Notes: a model not told the origin generated them from the sequence alone. DNA of 64,000 bases from Vibrio jasicida CAIM 1864 = LMG 25398 (GCF_000400365.1 NZ_BAOG01000052.1:23267-87266); one strand, 5' to 3'; positions 19,038 through 28,807 are shown, counted from the stretch's first letter. Made by a program: numbers and translations.

Positions 19038-20345
19038 TTATTTCTTATTACTTGTCTGCTTATCGAGTTGCGGCAAAGCCTTTGGTATCGCCCACTTGAG
19101 GCGTTTTGGCTTCAGCGCTTGTATCCCTTTCCAAAGCGCATTCATCAAGCTTGCATCCTCCTGCCCCTCTTGTAGGCGCTGTGAACGCTTCTGCCAAACG
19201 TCAGTGTCACTGGCTTTACTCATTTCAAGACCACCTGTGTTGCTTCTCAGCTGCTTATACAAGCTTGCTCGAGCAGCGCCCCATCGATTCGCTTTCACCA
19301 TTCGTCTGAACACCAACCATGGCGGCGTAGGACGAGAACGATAATAACGGTGAATGCTCAAGGCGGCGATAACGAGAACAAATAGCGTCACTGCGCTGCC
19401 AATCAACCACCCAGAATAAGCTCTAACAAAGGATTTGAATGTATGCTTGGCTTTGAAGGTCTTACCCTCAATCACCACCGTTTCCAGCGCTTTACTCTTG
19501 CTATTCCACCATTGGAACTTGTGTTCAGGCAAGGTGAACTCACCGCCCTGTTGGATCACATATACGCTTTCTTCGATACGACTCGATTGGTAATCGCCAC
19601 GCGTTTGCTTATCGTCTAAGCGGTTTGGTTGAGGGTATGCTTGATAGCTGGCAGTAGAATCATTGGATAACAAGTCTGGAAGCAATACTGACAAACTGTC
19701 TTGTGCATTGATCGTTATGGTGCGAGTGATTGCATCACCGACTTTCAGCTCATCGTTAGACGTTGTCCATTTCTGATCCACACTCACCTTAGTCGCGGTA
19801 AACCATGCAGAGTCATCACTGAGCAATCCAGAAGGCATAGACGCTTCAAACTTAATTGGCTGCGTATAAAGCGTACCAGCGACCTTCGAACCATCAGGCG
19901 CAGAGACTTGCACACCAACGGCGACCGGTGGAGTTACAAATTGTCCCGAGGCTTGCGGATACAAGGTTATTTCCCAACGCTGACGAGACCACGTTTGCCC
20001 CCCTTTGCGCTCGGTATAGTTGGTTGCTAATTGGTTACGCTGCTTTGCAATCACGTTAGGGATTTCTACGCTACCAATGCGTGTACCACCTGTGAACCAA
20101 CGAGGCGTTGCGACTTCGATGTACAAAATCACCTGCTCATTCACACTGAACTTAGGTGCTTCCTTCGTATCGGCCCCTGCTCCCTGCTTACCAACCCATG
20201 CTAACAATTCAACATTATCACTGCGCTGCAAGTCTTGAATGTCTTGTGCGTTCGCCAAACCAGTAAAAAACAAAGTAAACACCATCAAGATAGTGCTTAA
20301 ACGCCCAACCACGGAGTCAGCACCAAGTTTGAATGCATTCATCAT
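19038..20345 (-). CDS. batD: BatD-like protein (oxygen tolerance family)
   Basis: A 435-residue protein with a signal peptide (GLANA, about residue 33), a large periplasmic beta-rich region with the BatD pattern WVGKQGAG, VNEQVILYIEV and WSRQRWEITLYPQASG, and one membrane helix (about 310-330) before a basic cytoplasmic tail. BatD proteins are periplasmic partners of the BatA/BatB von Willebrand proteins. Its start overlaps the upstream batB/C gene by four bases (ATGA). Confidence 0.82.
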   Translation of the reverse strand: MMNAFKLGADSVVGRLSTILMVFTLFFTGLANAQDIQDLQRSDNVELLAWVGKQGAGADTKEAPKFSVNEQVILYIEVATPRWFTGGTRIGSVEIPNVIAKQRNQLATNYTERKGGQTWSRQRWEITLYPQASGQFVTPPVAVGVQVSAPDGSKVAGTLYTQPIKFEASMPSGLLSDDSAWFTATKVSVDQKWTTSNDELKVGDAITRTITINAQDSLSVLLPDLLSNDSTASYQAYPQPNRLDDKQTRGDYQSSRIEESVYVIQQGGEFTLPEHKFQWWNSKSKALETVVIEGKTFKAKHTFKSFVRAYSGWLIGSAVTLFVLVIAALSIHRYYRSRPTPPWLVFRRMVKANRWGAARASLYKQLRSNTGGLEMSKASDTDVWQKRSQRLQEGQEDASLMNALWKGIQALKPKRLKWAIPKALPQLDKQTSNKK

Positions 20346-22087
20346 TGTGCTTGCTCCTCTTCTTGTTGTCGTTGCGGTTGTGGCTGCGTTTTCACGGGCT
20401 CACGCAGTTGAATTTGGAATTTAGCGCGCAAGAAGTACTTAGGATCGGCCTCTACACGTTTTAACCACTTATCCGCCAGTTCTTGGCTACCAAGGATTTC
20501 GTTCGCATTGAGTTTCTCTTTCAGCATTAATTCAGCCGCGGTTTTTTCGTCTGCCCCATCTGCCGTTTGTGGGTTGTCACCCAGTTCAAACGACTCTTCG
20601 GGTCCGTCTGTTGTCCCCGCTTGGCTTTCACTGGTGCGATTAATCTCTTCGACAATGCCACCAATGACTTTTAGGTTGTGCTCGACGTCTGGTCGCAATT
20701 GCTCACTCAAGGTGTCTTTGTCTGCCAGTGTTTGCAACAAATTACGCGCGGCCAAGTACTCACGTTGACGTGCCAACGCACTCGCAGCATTGTACAAGCC
20801 ATAGTCTTTTACCGCATCTGATGGATCGTTTTGCATCTCCAAGAAAGCGGTATGAGCCAGTTTGTATTCGCCTGCGTAATAATAAGCTGTTCCTTTACGC
20901 AACGGATCCGTAAAGTGCTTTGCTGCCTCAAGGTATTCGTTTTTGTTGAACAAACGCTGTCCTTGCTGATTTGGGGTGAGCCATAAATCCCACCACCATT
21001 GAGACGCTTTATCCCAGACGGTTACCTCTTGCACCACTTCAGGCTTATCCGCTTTGAGCGAGACCGTTTCCGCCATAGCTTTTGGCGTCATAAACAAAGA
21101 CGTTGACACCATCGCCACCACACACCATTGCACTAGCCAGCCTTTGCGGAACCAAAGCATCATAATGAGCGCAATTGGGAACAACAGTTGATAGCCCATG
21201 TCTTTCCAAGGCATGGATGATTCGCCATTGAGTTGCATGTTTCGCTCAACAAAACGATTCAGCTTCTCAATGTCGCTGTTGTCGACCGTCACTTCCACAA
21301 GGCGCCCACCAGTCGCGCTGGCAAGATTATTCAACGAGTCCAAATCGACCGGGTTGTTAGAAACAATGTCCGAGTTACCCGCAGCCAAGATAAGCAATTG
21401 ATAAGGCTTGTCGGCAAAGTAGTTTTTGTAAGCGGTAATGGTTGCAGGGTTCACGCCATCCGTAACCAACAGAACCGTAGAACCCGGTTGGCCTTGTAAT
21501 TGTTGGTCAATCAAAGGTAACGCCGTTTCAGCAAGTTTACCTTCAACCGGCATGATTTCTGGCGTTATCGCCGCTAGAAACGGTTCGAATACTTTGCTGT
21601 CCTGCGTCACAGGCATTGCGACATGAGCAGAACCCGCATACACAACCAACCCAGTGCTGCCACCTTTTCGTGCGGCCAAGAGGTCACGGATCTTTTGCTT
21701 AGAACGTTCCAAACGGCTTGGCGGAAGGTCTTTTTGCAACATTGAATCGTTGTTGTCCAACACCACCAGCATGGAAGCTTTATCTTCACCAAAAGGAGAA
21801 GCTTGGCGCTCCCAAGAAGGTCCGGCACAGATGATGATGGCAATCGCTACTATCACCATAAGCAGCTTAAGTGGCAGTTGTTTTCGCCAACCATAGTCGC
21901 CAATCGTTAGTGCTTTACGTAAATGCTCAGGAAGAATGTCTTTCCAACTTGGTTTGGCTTCTTCTCGCCACCTTAACCAAAGCAAAAGAAACATCGGGAT
22001 GAACGCCAATAGCCACATTGGACGAATGAAATGGAACTGTGTGACAAACTGTTCTAACCCCATGCTAGAGAAAGGAGAATCAAACAT
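20342..22087 (-). CDS. batB: BatB-BatC fusion: vWA domain plus TPR
   Basis: A 581-residue protein with two N-terminal membrane helices (about 24-38 and 72-88), a periplasmic-facing or cytosolic vWA domain (about 100-280), a further membrane pair (about 300-345), then TPR units (about 385-480) and a Gln/Glu-rich tail. Its arrangement corresponds to BatB fused to BatC. The metal site that should read DxSxS reads Asp111-Asn-Asn-Asp-Ser115, so the first serine is an Asn. It overlaps batA by eight bases and batD by four, showing translational coupling. Confidence 0.82.
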   Translation of the reverse strand: MFDSPFSSMGLEQFVTQFHFIRPMWLLAFIPMFLLLWLRWREEAKPSWKDILPEHLRKALTIGDYGWRKQLPLKLLMVIVAIAIIICAGPSWERQASPFGEDKASMLVVLDNNDSMLQKDLPPSRLERSKQKIRDLLAARKGGSTGLVVYAGSAHVAMPVTQDSKVFEPFLAAITPEIMPVEGKLAETALPLIDQQLQGQPGSTVLLVTDGVNPATITAYKNYFADKPYQLLILAAGNSDIVSNNPVDLDSLNNLASATGGRLVEVTVDNSDIEKLNRFVERNMQLNGESSMPWKDMGYQLLFPIALIMMLWFRKGWLVQWCVVAMVSTSLFMTPKAMAETVSLKADKPEVVQEVTVWDKASQWWWDLWLTPNQQGQRLFNKNEYLEAAKHFTDPLRKGTAYYYAGEYKLAHTAFLEMQNDPSDAVKDYGLYNAASALARQREYLAARNLLQTLADKDTLSEQLRPDVEHNLKVIGGIVEEINRTSESQAGTTDGPEESFELGDNPQTADGADEKTAAELMLKEKLNANEILGSQELADKWLKRVEADPKYFLRAKFQIQLREPVKTQPQPQRQQEEEQAQ

Positions 22088-23171
22088 GGCGATCTCCTTC
22101 TACGTTGTCTGCTTGTGCAGAAGCTTCACTGGTCACTGATAGTCGACGACGCTTAAATGTTGCCAACGAGAACGCAGTTAAATACATCGCAACCACCAAA
22201 GCCATTAAGTAATGATGCAAGCTTTGCTTGGGCCGGTAAGTGGTACTTTCATAAAGCTGTGGCTCTAACTTACCAATCTCATCATAGGCTTTAGCAAGTT
22301 CGTCACGGTTGAGCGCTTCAAACGCCTTACCACCGGATTCTTTGGCAATACGTTTGATCGTATTCATAGCTAGTGCAGTTTCACCCACGGTTTGTGGATC
22401 ACCCATGGCAATCACGTGGATACGTACATCTTTGGCTTTCGCGACTTTCGCCGCATCAATCGGCTCAACGAAGCTTCCTGTATCATTACCATCTGTCAGA
22501 ACAATGGCGACTTTCTCTTTGTTCTCTTCTACGTCGGTACGCGACTTTTCACTTTGCTCAAACACCTTAATCGCCAAGCCAATTGCATCACCTAAGTGAG
22601 TACTTTGCCCAGCCATCGCCACATCCGTTTGGTTAAGCAATTCTAACCACACTTTTTGATCGGGCGTGAAAGGGGTTTGAACAAATGCCGCATCGCCAAA
22701 CAAGATTAACCCTAAGCGGTCGCCTTTGCGCGTTTTGGCAAAGTCACTCAATACTTCTTTGGCTGCATCGAGACGAGAGATCTTTTCACCGGTTTTGGAT
22801 GTGAAGTCCCGCTCTGCCATTGAGCCAGACAAATCGACGACGACCATAACATCGCGGCCTAAGCTTTCACGCACCTGTGGCTCGCCAAGTACTGTCGGCT
22901 TTGCCATTGCGGTCACGACCAAAAGCCAAGAGATGATGAGCGTTGCGCGCTGCCACCAGTTCGGAGTGAGTTGGCTTGCGCCTTCTGACGGCGTTTCACC
23001 AATCGCATCCACAAGCTGACTAAAGAACGGCACTTTGATGGCCATTTGTTTGGTGCGGTAAGCTGGGACGAGGAAATACACTACCAAAGGCAGCGGCAAG
23101 ATGATGAACCAAAGCGGATGCTCAAACTCAAAACTGCTCATGCCAAGCCATGAAGCAAGAAGATCACCCAT
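22080..23171 (-). CDS. batA: BatA-like vWA membrane protein
   Basis: A 363-residue protein with two N-terminal membrane helices (about 20-36 and 75-92), a vWA domain with an intact MIDAS motif DLSGS (Asp113, Ser115, Ser117) and later TDGNDTG, and a C-terminal helix (about 325-345). MIDAS sites bind a metal and ligands, so this is the intact partner of the fused protein that follows. It overlaps its neighbours by eight bases on both sides. Confidence 0.87.
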   Translation of the reverse strand: MGDLLASWLGMSSFEFEHPLWFIILPLPLVVYFLVPAYRTKQMAIKVPFFSQLVDAIGETPSEGASQLTPNWWQRATLIISWLLVVTAMAKPTVLGEPQVRESLGRDVMVVVDLSGSMAERDFTSKTGEKISRLDAAKEVLSDFAKTRKGDRLGLILFGDAAFVQTPFTPDQKVWLELLNQTDVAMAGQSTHLGDAIGLAIKVFEQSEKSRTDVEENKEKVAIVLTDGNDTGSFVEPIDAAKVAKAKDVRIHVIAMGDPQTVGETALAMNTIKRIAKESGGKAFEALNRDELAKAYDEIGKLEPQLYESTTYRPKQSLHHYLMALVVAMYLTAFSLATFKRRRLSVTSEASAQADNVEGDRHV

Positions 23172-23715
23172 GGCGACCTCCTTTTAATGCACGCGCTTTG
23201 TAGGCAAGCGTGCGCTTTTCAATGTTGTGAGCGTTCTCATCGTGCTCTTTCACCCACTCAGTTGCACGTTCAAAAAGTTGTAAACGCTCTGTGTTTTCCA
23301 GTTCAACACTTGGGTCAACGATACTTTGCAGCCATCGCTTAGATACTTCATCATCAAACAATTTGTGCTTGGGGTTAAGCTCATCTAACTTGCGCAGGAA
23401 CGCGGTATCAAACAAGCGAGCATGAGAGCTATCAAGATGGATTAAGACGATTTTCAGAATCGAGAACAGCGCTTTCGGCATGCTGGCGTCATCTGGTGTT
23501 AAACGAGAAATCGCTTCAATAGCTTCTTTACGGTAACGGTTATCCCACCAGTGGTGTGCCAGTCGGTAGCCGACATACATGAGTACAATCGCACCCACAA
23601 TTGCAAGGATCTTCCAACCAATGGTTTGTGGCACCCAGCTTACGCTTTCTGGCACCGCGACGTCATGCAGCTCACGCAGAATATACGTGCTTGGAGGCGT
23701 GTGTAAGTCTGTCAT
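23164..23715 (-). CDS. DUF4381 membrane protein of the Bat operon
   Basis: A 183-residue protein with a short N-terminus, one membrane helix (about residues 31-50, ILAIVGAIVLMYVGYRLAHH) and a helical cytoplasmic domain. Proteins of this kind sit between DUF58 and BatA genes in MoxR operons, and the gene order here matches. Function is unknown. Its start directly abuts the DUF58 stop codon. Confidence 0.8.
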   Translation of the reverse strand: MTDLHTPPSTYILRELHDVAVPESVSWVPQTIGWKILAIVGAIVLMYVGYRLAHHWWDNRYRKEAIEAISRLTPDDASMPKALFSILKIVLIHLDSSHARLFDTAFLRKLDELNPKHKLFDDEVSKRWLQSIVDPSVELENTERLQLFERATEWVKEHDENAHNIEKRTLAYKARALKGGRHG

Positions 23716-24678
23716 TTATCGGCCTCCAACGAGTTTTTGGAATTGAGTAATGTGGTCACCTGTTGTGTCGACTTCGATATGAGGCAGCTTTTTGATTGCC
23801 ATGAGTTGCGCCAGTGATTGACGTTTTAACTGCGCTTTCTCAACCAAACTGGCACTGGCGGCATCGACTTTGGCTTTGCTGTCTAAGTTGAGCTGGTAAC
23901 GACCATCACCAATCACCCATTTCACTTTCGCCAAATTTTGCGGAAGCGACTGCTCTAGAGGATCGCTTACCATCACCGCTAACACGTCATTATGCTGTTG
24001 AAGCTGCTTAAGGTGATCAAGGTGGTGCTCTTCGCAATCGCGCCAATCACTGATGAAAATCAGCGTGGATTGTTTTAGCTTCATCCGTTTAATGAGCTCA
24101 ATCCATTTACTGAACGTCACTTTGTCTGAATCTAACGAGTCCACATTTAAGCGCTGGTTGGCCTGAGAGAGTCGCTTCAGTTGAGCGAGCAAATCGTTTT
24201 GCGAACGCTGGGCTTTGCTGTGGTATAGAGCAGAGTCAGAGGCGATAACAAATCCGACTCGGTCACCGTCTTTCAATACTCGCCAACCACACATAGCCGC
24301 GACCTCAGCAGCGACTACAGATTTCATGACCTCGGTAGAGGCAAAAAACATCGCACTGCGCTGATCAACACAAACAATCACATTGCGGTCTTTTTCTTCG
24401 GTGTAACTGCGCACATGAGGCTTGCCCGTGCGCATAGTGACTTTCCAATCTAGGTTTCGGATGTCGTCCCCTAGCTGGTAGTGACGCAGTTCTTCAAAGT
24501 TCAAACCACGTCCGCGGAATAATGAGTTATGACGACCAGAAAGCACACTGCCCGCTTTCAAGTGAGGCAGCAGGCTGAAGGATTCGGCTTGCGCTTGTAA
24601 ACGTACTAAGCGTGAGTAATCGCAATACAAGCGAGGATCGAGCCCTTGGGATTGAGGAGCAAGCGTTGGCTTTGCCAT
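23716..24678 (-). CDS. DUF58 domain protein
   Basis: A 320-residue cytoplasmic protein with the DUF58 core FRGRGLNFEELRHYQLGDDI, then RNLDWKVTMRTGKPHVR, followed by a vWA-like Rossmann domain (VIVCVDQRSAMFFAS). DUF58 proteins are always found next to MoxR ATPases and are thought to be their adaptor or substrate link to the Bat membrane complex. It starts 12 bases after the moxR stop. Confidence 0.87.
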   Translation of the reverse strand: MAKPTLAPQSQGLDPRLYCDYSRLVRLQAQAESFSLLPHLKAGSVLSGRHNSLFRGRGLNFEELRHYQLGDDIRNLDWKVTMRTGKPHVRSYTEEKDRNVIVCVDQRSAMFFASTEVMKSVVAAEVAAMCGWRVLKDGDRVGFVIASDSALYHSKAQRSQNDLLAQLKRLSQANQRLNVDSLDSDKVTFSKWIELIKRMKLKQSTLIFISDWRDCEEHHLDHLKQLQQHNDVLAVMVSDPLEQSLPQNLAKVKWVIGDGRYQLNLDSKAKVDAASASLVEKAQLKRQSLAQLMAIKKLPHIEVDTTGDHITQFQKLVGGR

Positions 24679-24690
24679 AGTCCCTCCTGC

Positions 24691-25674
24691 TTATCCGATT
24701 TCTACACAATCAAGCAACTCTTGCACCACTCGCTGGTGATCGACACCATCGGCAAGTGCATCGTAAGAAAGTGAGAAGCGATGTCCCAGCACCGATGGCA
24801 CCATTGCACGCACGTCATCAGGCGTTACATGGTCACGCCCTTGTAGCCACGCATAAGCGCGCGCACATTTGTCTAACGAGATAGATGCACGAGGACTCGC
24901 ACCGATTTCGATCCATTTTTGTAGCTGGGAATCGGCGTAACGCTCTGGTTTACGTGTCGCCATTACCAACGCTACGATGTAGCTTTCGACTAATTCAGAC
25001 ACGGCTATAGAAGGAAGTTGGCGACGCGCTTCAATCACTAATTCAGGCTCGATGTGTTTTGGCGTCACTAGCTCATTACTGGTTTCTGAACCCAACTCTT
25101 CACTGCGTACCAGACGAATGATATCGCGCTCGGCTTCATCTTCTGGGTAATCAACAGTCACTTTCATGATAAAACGGTCCATCTGCGCTTCTGGCAATGG
25201 ATACGTCCCCTCTTGCTCCACAGGGTTTTGCGTTGCAAGCACCATGAACAACTCAGGCAAGACGTGTGTCTTATCACCCACTGTGATCGTACCTTCTGCC
25301 ATTGCTTCTAGCAGTGCGGCTTGTACTTTTGCTGGCGCACGGTTCACCTCATCCGCCAACACAATGCTGTTGAAAATTGGTCCCGGTTGGAAGTGGAGTT
25401 GAGGCTTACCATCCAACTCTTGGTACACTTCGGTACCTGTTACGTCAGAAGGTAATAAGTCGGGTGTAAACTGAATACGACCAAAGCTGGTGTTAAGTAG
25501 GTTCGCAAGCGACTTCACCGAGCGGGTTTTTGCCGTTCCCGGTAAGCCCTCTAAAAGTACGTGACCATTGGTCAATAACCCTATCACCAAAGCCTGAACC
25601 ACATGGCTTTGTCCAATGACGCTTTTTTCAGTTTGTTCGATTAATTCATTAATGGCTTGTTGTGCGTGGTTCAT
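24691..25674 (-). CDS. MoxR-family AAA+ ATPase
   Basis: A 327-residue AAA+ ATPase. Walker A GLPGTAKT is at residues 43-50, Walker B is in SIVLADEVNRAP, and sensor 1 is ATQNPVEQEGTYPLPEAQMDRF. MoxR ATPases are chaperone-like and help mature or activate partner complexes, often with vWA proteins. It is the first gene of a six-gene minus-strand operon (moxR, DUF58, DUF4381, batA, batB/C, batD) lying between the second maturase locus and the atp operon. Confidence 0.93.
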   Translation of the reverse strand: MNHAQQAINELIEQTEKSVIGQSHVVQALVIGLLTNGHVLLEGLPGTAKTRSVKSLANLLNTSFGRIQFTPDLLPSDVTGTEVYQELDGKPQLHFQPGPIFNSIVLADEVNRAPAKVQAALLEAMAEGTITVGDKTHVLPELFMVLATQNPVEQEGTYPLPEAQMDRFIMKVTVDYPEDEAERDIIRLVRSEELGSETSNELVTPKHIEPELVIEARRQLPSIAVSELVESYIVALVMATRKPERYADSQLQKWIEIGASPRASISLDKCARAYAWLQGRDHVTPDDVRAMVPSVLGHRFSLSYDALADGVDHQRVVQELLDCVEIG

Positions 25675-25739
25675 AGTCTACCTATTGAGTTTACGGGAGC
25701 CTGAGCGTTAAAAGTTGAGTATAAGACTGAAAGTAATAA

Positions 25740-27056
25740 CTAAAGGTTATATTCGCTATATTCACCTGAGTTGTAAGACTTTATTAACCTTGATATGCCA
25801 ACCAGGATTGGCAGCGAATGGTCAAAGAACATTTTTATTCCCGGACACAAGTAGTTTAGACCAGCCTCACCATTCGGCGCGGTAAGTAACCGATTTTTTG
25901 GGCATTCTCCCCAGCAATACTTCAAATACGGGCAATCAAGGCAGTATTGCGGCAAAGAAGACTTTTTCGCCATGCCAAAGCTGTATTGACGAGTTGAGAT
26001 TGCAATTTCATTCAGAGATCGGTCATGAATGTTAGCCAGTTGGTATTCCGGATAAACGTAGTGATCACAGCTAAACACATCCCCATTGTGTTCAATCGCT
26101 AGGCCTTTGCCGCAGAACTCTGCGCTAACACACAACTGCGAAGGCATCCCCATCACTTGCACGACAGCGGTTTCGAAAAGGTTGACCAAGACTCTGCCAA
26201 GATCGTTGTTCACCCATTCTTCAAATACAGCAATCAGAAACTCGCCCCACTCTTCTGCATCGACCGACCAGTCCGCAACCACTGACATCAAATGTCCCGG
26301 CTTTGCTAATTCGCTGCCAAGTTTTGGAGACATGTTTTCTTTCCAGAAATGGGGAGCGGTTTGAGTGAAAGACCGAGGTTCAACACAAGGTGTGAATTGG
26401 ATATAAGTGACGCCGAGTTCTTGAGTGAGGAAGCGATACACTTCGAGCGGATATTTGGCGTTAAAGCGGTTTACTGTCACCAAAGCATTGAATGACACAT
26501 TATAACGCTTCATCAGCTCAACGGCTTGCATGACGCGTTGAAAGGTCGGTTTTCCACTTCGGGTTTTGCGGTATTTATCGTGGATAAATTCAGGACCATC
26601 TATCGATAAACCAACCAGAAACCCGTGGTCATGCAGAAACTGACACCAAGCCTCGTTTAATAACAAGCCATTGGTTTGAAGGTCGTTTTCGATGCGAACG
26701 CCTTGTTTAGCGTATTTGTTTTGCAGTTCGACAACCTTCTTGAAGTAATCCAACCCCAACAGTGTTGGTTCACCACCCTGCCAAGAAAACACAACCTCCT
26801 CACCATCTTGGCTTTCGATATAGCTCTTTATGAATGCCTCAAGTGTTGCATCGTCCATTTTTGGTTGAGTGCCTTGATTGAGTAATTCATCTTTGTGCAG
26901 ATAAAAACAGTACTGACAATCGATATTGCATTTTGCCCCGCCCGGTTTCGCCATCACGTGAAAACGTCGTTCGACTTTATCACTATTAGATACAAACGCC
27001 GTTTTGAGGGGAGTTAATGACATTTGAGTAGTATGAATGTGAGTTTGTTTTTTCAT
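25740..27056 (-). CDS. Anaerobic sulfatase-maturating enzyme (radical SAM/SPASM), copy 2
   Basis: A 438-residue paralogue of copy 1 (3684-5006). The SAM cluster cysteines are C43, C47 and C50 (CNIDCQYC); SWQGGEPTLLGLDYF, LQTNG and GLSIDGPE are conserved, as are the SPASM cysteines (CGKGLAIEHNGDVFSCDH; YCLDCPYLKYCWGECPKNR; YLCPG). I set the start at ATG 27056, which gives a length like copy 1; the frame is open 21 codons further but lacks an ATG there. It lies 95 bases behind the Ser-type sulfatase gene on the same strand, so that sulfatase is its likely substrate. A hairpin at 27087-27105 falls in the gap. Confidence 0.92.
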   Translation of the reverse strand: MKKQTHIHTTQMSLTPLKTAFVSNSDKVERRFHVMAKPGGAKCNIDCQYCFYLHKDELLNQGTQPKMDDATLEAFIKSYIESQDGEEVVFSWQGGEPTLLGLDYFKKVVELQNKYAKQGVRIENDLQTNGLLLNEAWCQFLHDHGFLVGLSIDGPEFIHDKYRKTRSGKPTFQRVMQAVELMKRYNVSFNALVTVNRFNAKYPLEVYRFLTQELGVTYIQFTPCVEPRSFTQTAPHFWKENMSPKLGSELAKPGHLMSVVADWSVDAEEWGEFLIAVFEEWVNNDLGRVLVNLFETAVVQVMGMPSQLCVSAEFCGKGLAIEHNGDVFSCDHYVYPEYQLANIHDRSLNEIAISTRQYSFGMAKKSSLPQYCLDCPYLKYCWGECPKNRLLTAPNGEAGLNYLCPGIKMFFDHSLPILVGISRLIKSYNSGEYSEYNL

Positions 27057-27086
27057 AAAGAACGATCTCGAAAGCAGAAGAAAGTC

Positions 27087-27105
27087 AGCGCCCAAGTTGG
27101 GCGCT
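27087..27105 (-). promoter_or_regulatory. Hairpin between the Ser-type sulfatase and maturase 2
   Basis: A perfect palindrome AGCGCCCAA-C-TTGGGCGCT on the minus strand (7-bp GC-rich stem when folded). It is followed by a pyrimidine-rich but not T-only stretch before the maturase start. It could slow, partly terminate or stabilise the transcript between the two genes. Confidence 0.5.
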
Positions 27106-27151
27106 GTATTTAAGGACAATAACTAGGGTCTATGGATCTATGGACAAAACG

Positions 27152-28669
27152 TTATTTCGGAACAAACGAGCCCGGAGCCATACGCGGCGGGTATTCGTTG
27201 AAGGTTTCCATGACCTCTTTTACTTTTTCAACTGCAGGCATCATCAAGAATGAACGTTCGTACATCCAACGGTCGTAACCCATACCAGTATCGCCACGCT
27301 CAAATGGGTCGATACTCAAATCATAGATTTGTGGTACACGGAGTTTAGTAAATGGTTTCTTCCAGATATCCAAACCGGTTTCGTTTTCTTGAATCAAGAA
27401 GTGATATTTGTATTTGCCGTAACGTAAAGCCAGTAAATCGCCGTCATCACTCCAGTAAACAAATTCGTTACGAGCAGACTTGTCCGTTTTACCCGTTAGG
27501 TAAGGCAGTTGGTTGTAACCGTCTAAGTGAACGTTGTAGTTCATATCGCCCACTTTCTTGCCTTTCAACAGTTCTTGTTTGACGTTGCTGTTGCCCGCCG
27601 CAGCGACCAATGTTGGTAAGAAGTCTTCCAGAGACACAATGCCGTTAAACGTCGTGCCCGCTTGGATATGGCCCGGCCACTTAATCACTGCAGGAACACG
27701 GAAGCCACCTTCCCAACCGGTGTTTTTCTCACTACGGAATGGCGTCATACCCGCGTCTGGCCACAAGTTGATCATTGGGCCATTATCTGTCGTGTAAACA
27801 ATGATGGTGTTGTCATCAACGCCAAGCTCTTTAATCTTATTGAGCAAGTGACCAATTTGATCATCGTGTTGCTTCACACCATCGGCGTAAAAACCTGCGC
27901 CTGTTTTACCTTTGTAGTCGTCTGGAACGTGCGTGAAGTTGTGCATGCGCGTGGTGTTAAACCACGTAAAGAATGGCTTGTCGGCTTTGACTTGTTTCTC
28001 GATAAACTTCTCAGCTTCATCTAGGAACTCGTCATCAACCGTTTCCATACGTTTGCGCGTCAATGGGCCGGTATCTTCAATCTTGCCATCCGCATAAGAG
28101 TGGATCACACCACGAGGACCGAACTTCTTCTTAAATTCAGGATCTTGTGGGTAGTCAACGTTCTCCGGCTCTTCTTCCGCATTTAAGTGGTAAAGGTTGC
28201 CAAAGAACTCGTCGAAACCGTGGTTGGTCGGCAAGTGTTCATCGCGGTCACCAAGGTGGTTTTTACCAAATTGACCCGTTGCGTAACCAAGGTCACGTAG
28301 CAGTGTCGCAATAGTTGGATCTTTCTCAGAAATCCCTTCTTTCGCTCCTGGCAAACCAACCTTAGACAAGCCGGTACGTTTTGGCATTTGTCCCGTGATG
28401 AACGCAGAGCGACCTGCCGTTGAGCTTTGCTGAGCGTAGAAGTTGGTAAACTTAGCACCGTCTCTTGCAATGCTATCAATATTTGGTGTGCTGTAAGCCA
28501 GCATGTCACCGTTGTAAGCACTCAAGTTCCAGTAACCGACATCGTCACCAAAGATAACGAGAATGTTAGGCTGTTCTGCCGAGTAAGCGGTCGCTGATGC
28601 CGCTCCGATCGCAAGCGTACAAGCGTTTAATACCAGCTTCTTGACGCGTTTTTTATCGTGGTTTGCCAT
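27152..28669 (-). CDS. Exported sulfatase, Ser type
   Basis: A 505-residue arylsulfatase-family protein with a signal peptide (cut near AYSA, residue 31). The metal ligands Asp42 and Asp43 are in ILVIFGDDVGYW. The modification motif is Ser83-Thr-Ala-Gly-Arg87, so formylglycine must come from a serine. FGKNHLGD, the RMHNFTHV histidine and TTDNGP complete the active site. It would release sulfate from a sulfate ester in the periplasm; the substrate is not known. The next gene is maturase 2; the divergent LysR is 138 bases upstream with a LysR-like box between. Confidence 0.92.
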   Translation of the reverse strand: MANHDKKRVKKLVLNACTLAIGAASATAYSAEQPNILVIFGDDVGYWNLSAYNGDMLAYSTPNIDSIARDGAKFTNFYAQQSSTAGRSAFITGQMPKRTGLSKVGLPGAKEGISEKDPTIATLLRDLGYATGQFGKNHLGDRDEHLPTNHGFDEFFGNLYHLNAEEEPENVDYPQDPEFKKKFGPRGVIHSYADGKIEDTGPLTRKRMETVDDEFLDEAEKFIEKQVKADKPFFTWFNTTRMHNFTHVPDDYKGKTGAGFYADGVKQHDDQIGHLLNKIKELGVDDNTIIVYTTDNGPMINLWPDAGMTPFRSEKNTGWEGGFRVPAVIKWPGHIQAGTTFNGIVSLEDFLPTLVAAAGNSNVKQELLKGKKVGDMNYNVHLDGYNQLPYLTGKTDKSARNEFVYWSDDGDLLALRYGKYKYHFLIQENETGLDIWKKPFTKLRVPQIYDLSIDPFERGDTGMGYDRWMYERSFLMMPAVEKVKEVMETFNEYPPRMAPGSFVPK

Positions 28670-28743
28670 AAAAGGGCTCCATAAATCCGTTGCTGCGAAT
28701 CTTGGTAGAAATCAGATACCAAGATTTGATTAAGATAAAACTT

Positions 28744-28760
28744 GTTATTTGACGGATAAA
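28744..28760. promoter_or_regulatory. Candidate LysR-type operator, site 3
   Basis: GTTAT-TTGACGG-ATAAA lies in the divergent region between the LysR gene and the Ser-type sulfatase, 75 bases upstream of the sulfatase start. It matches sites 5107-5123 and 33937-33953 at nine of ten arm positions. Confidence 0.42.
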
Positions 28761-28807
28761 TAGAGTTCAGATACGTTGATATATAAATTTAGTTTATGGG
28801 TAACAAG

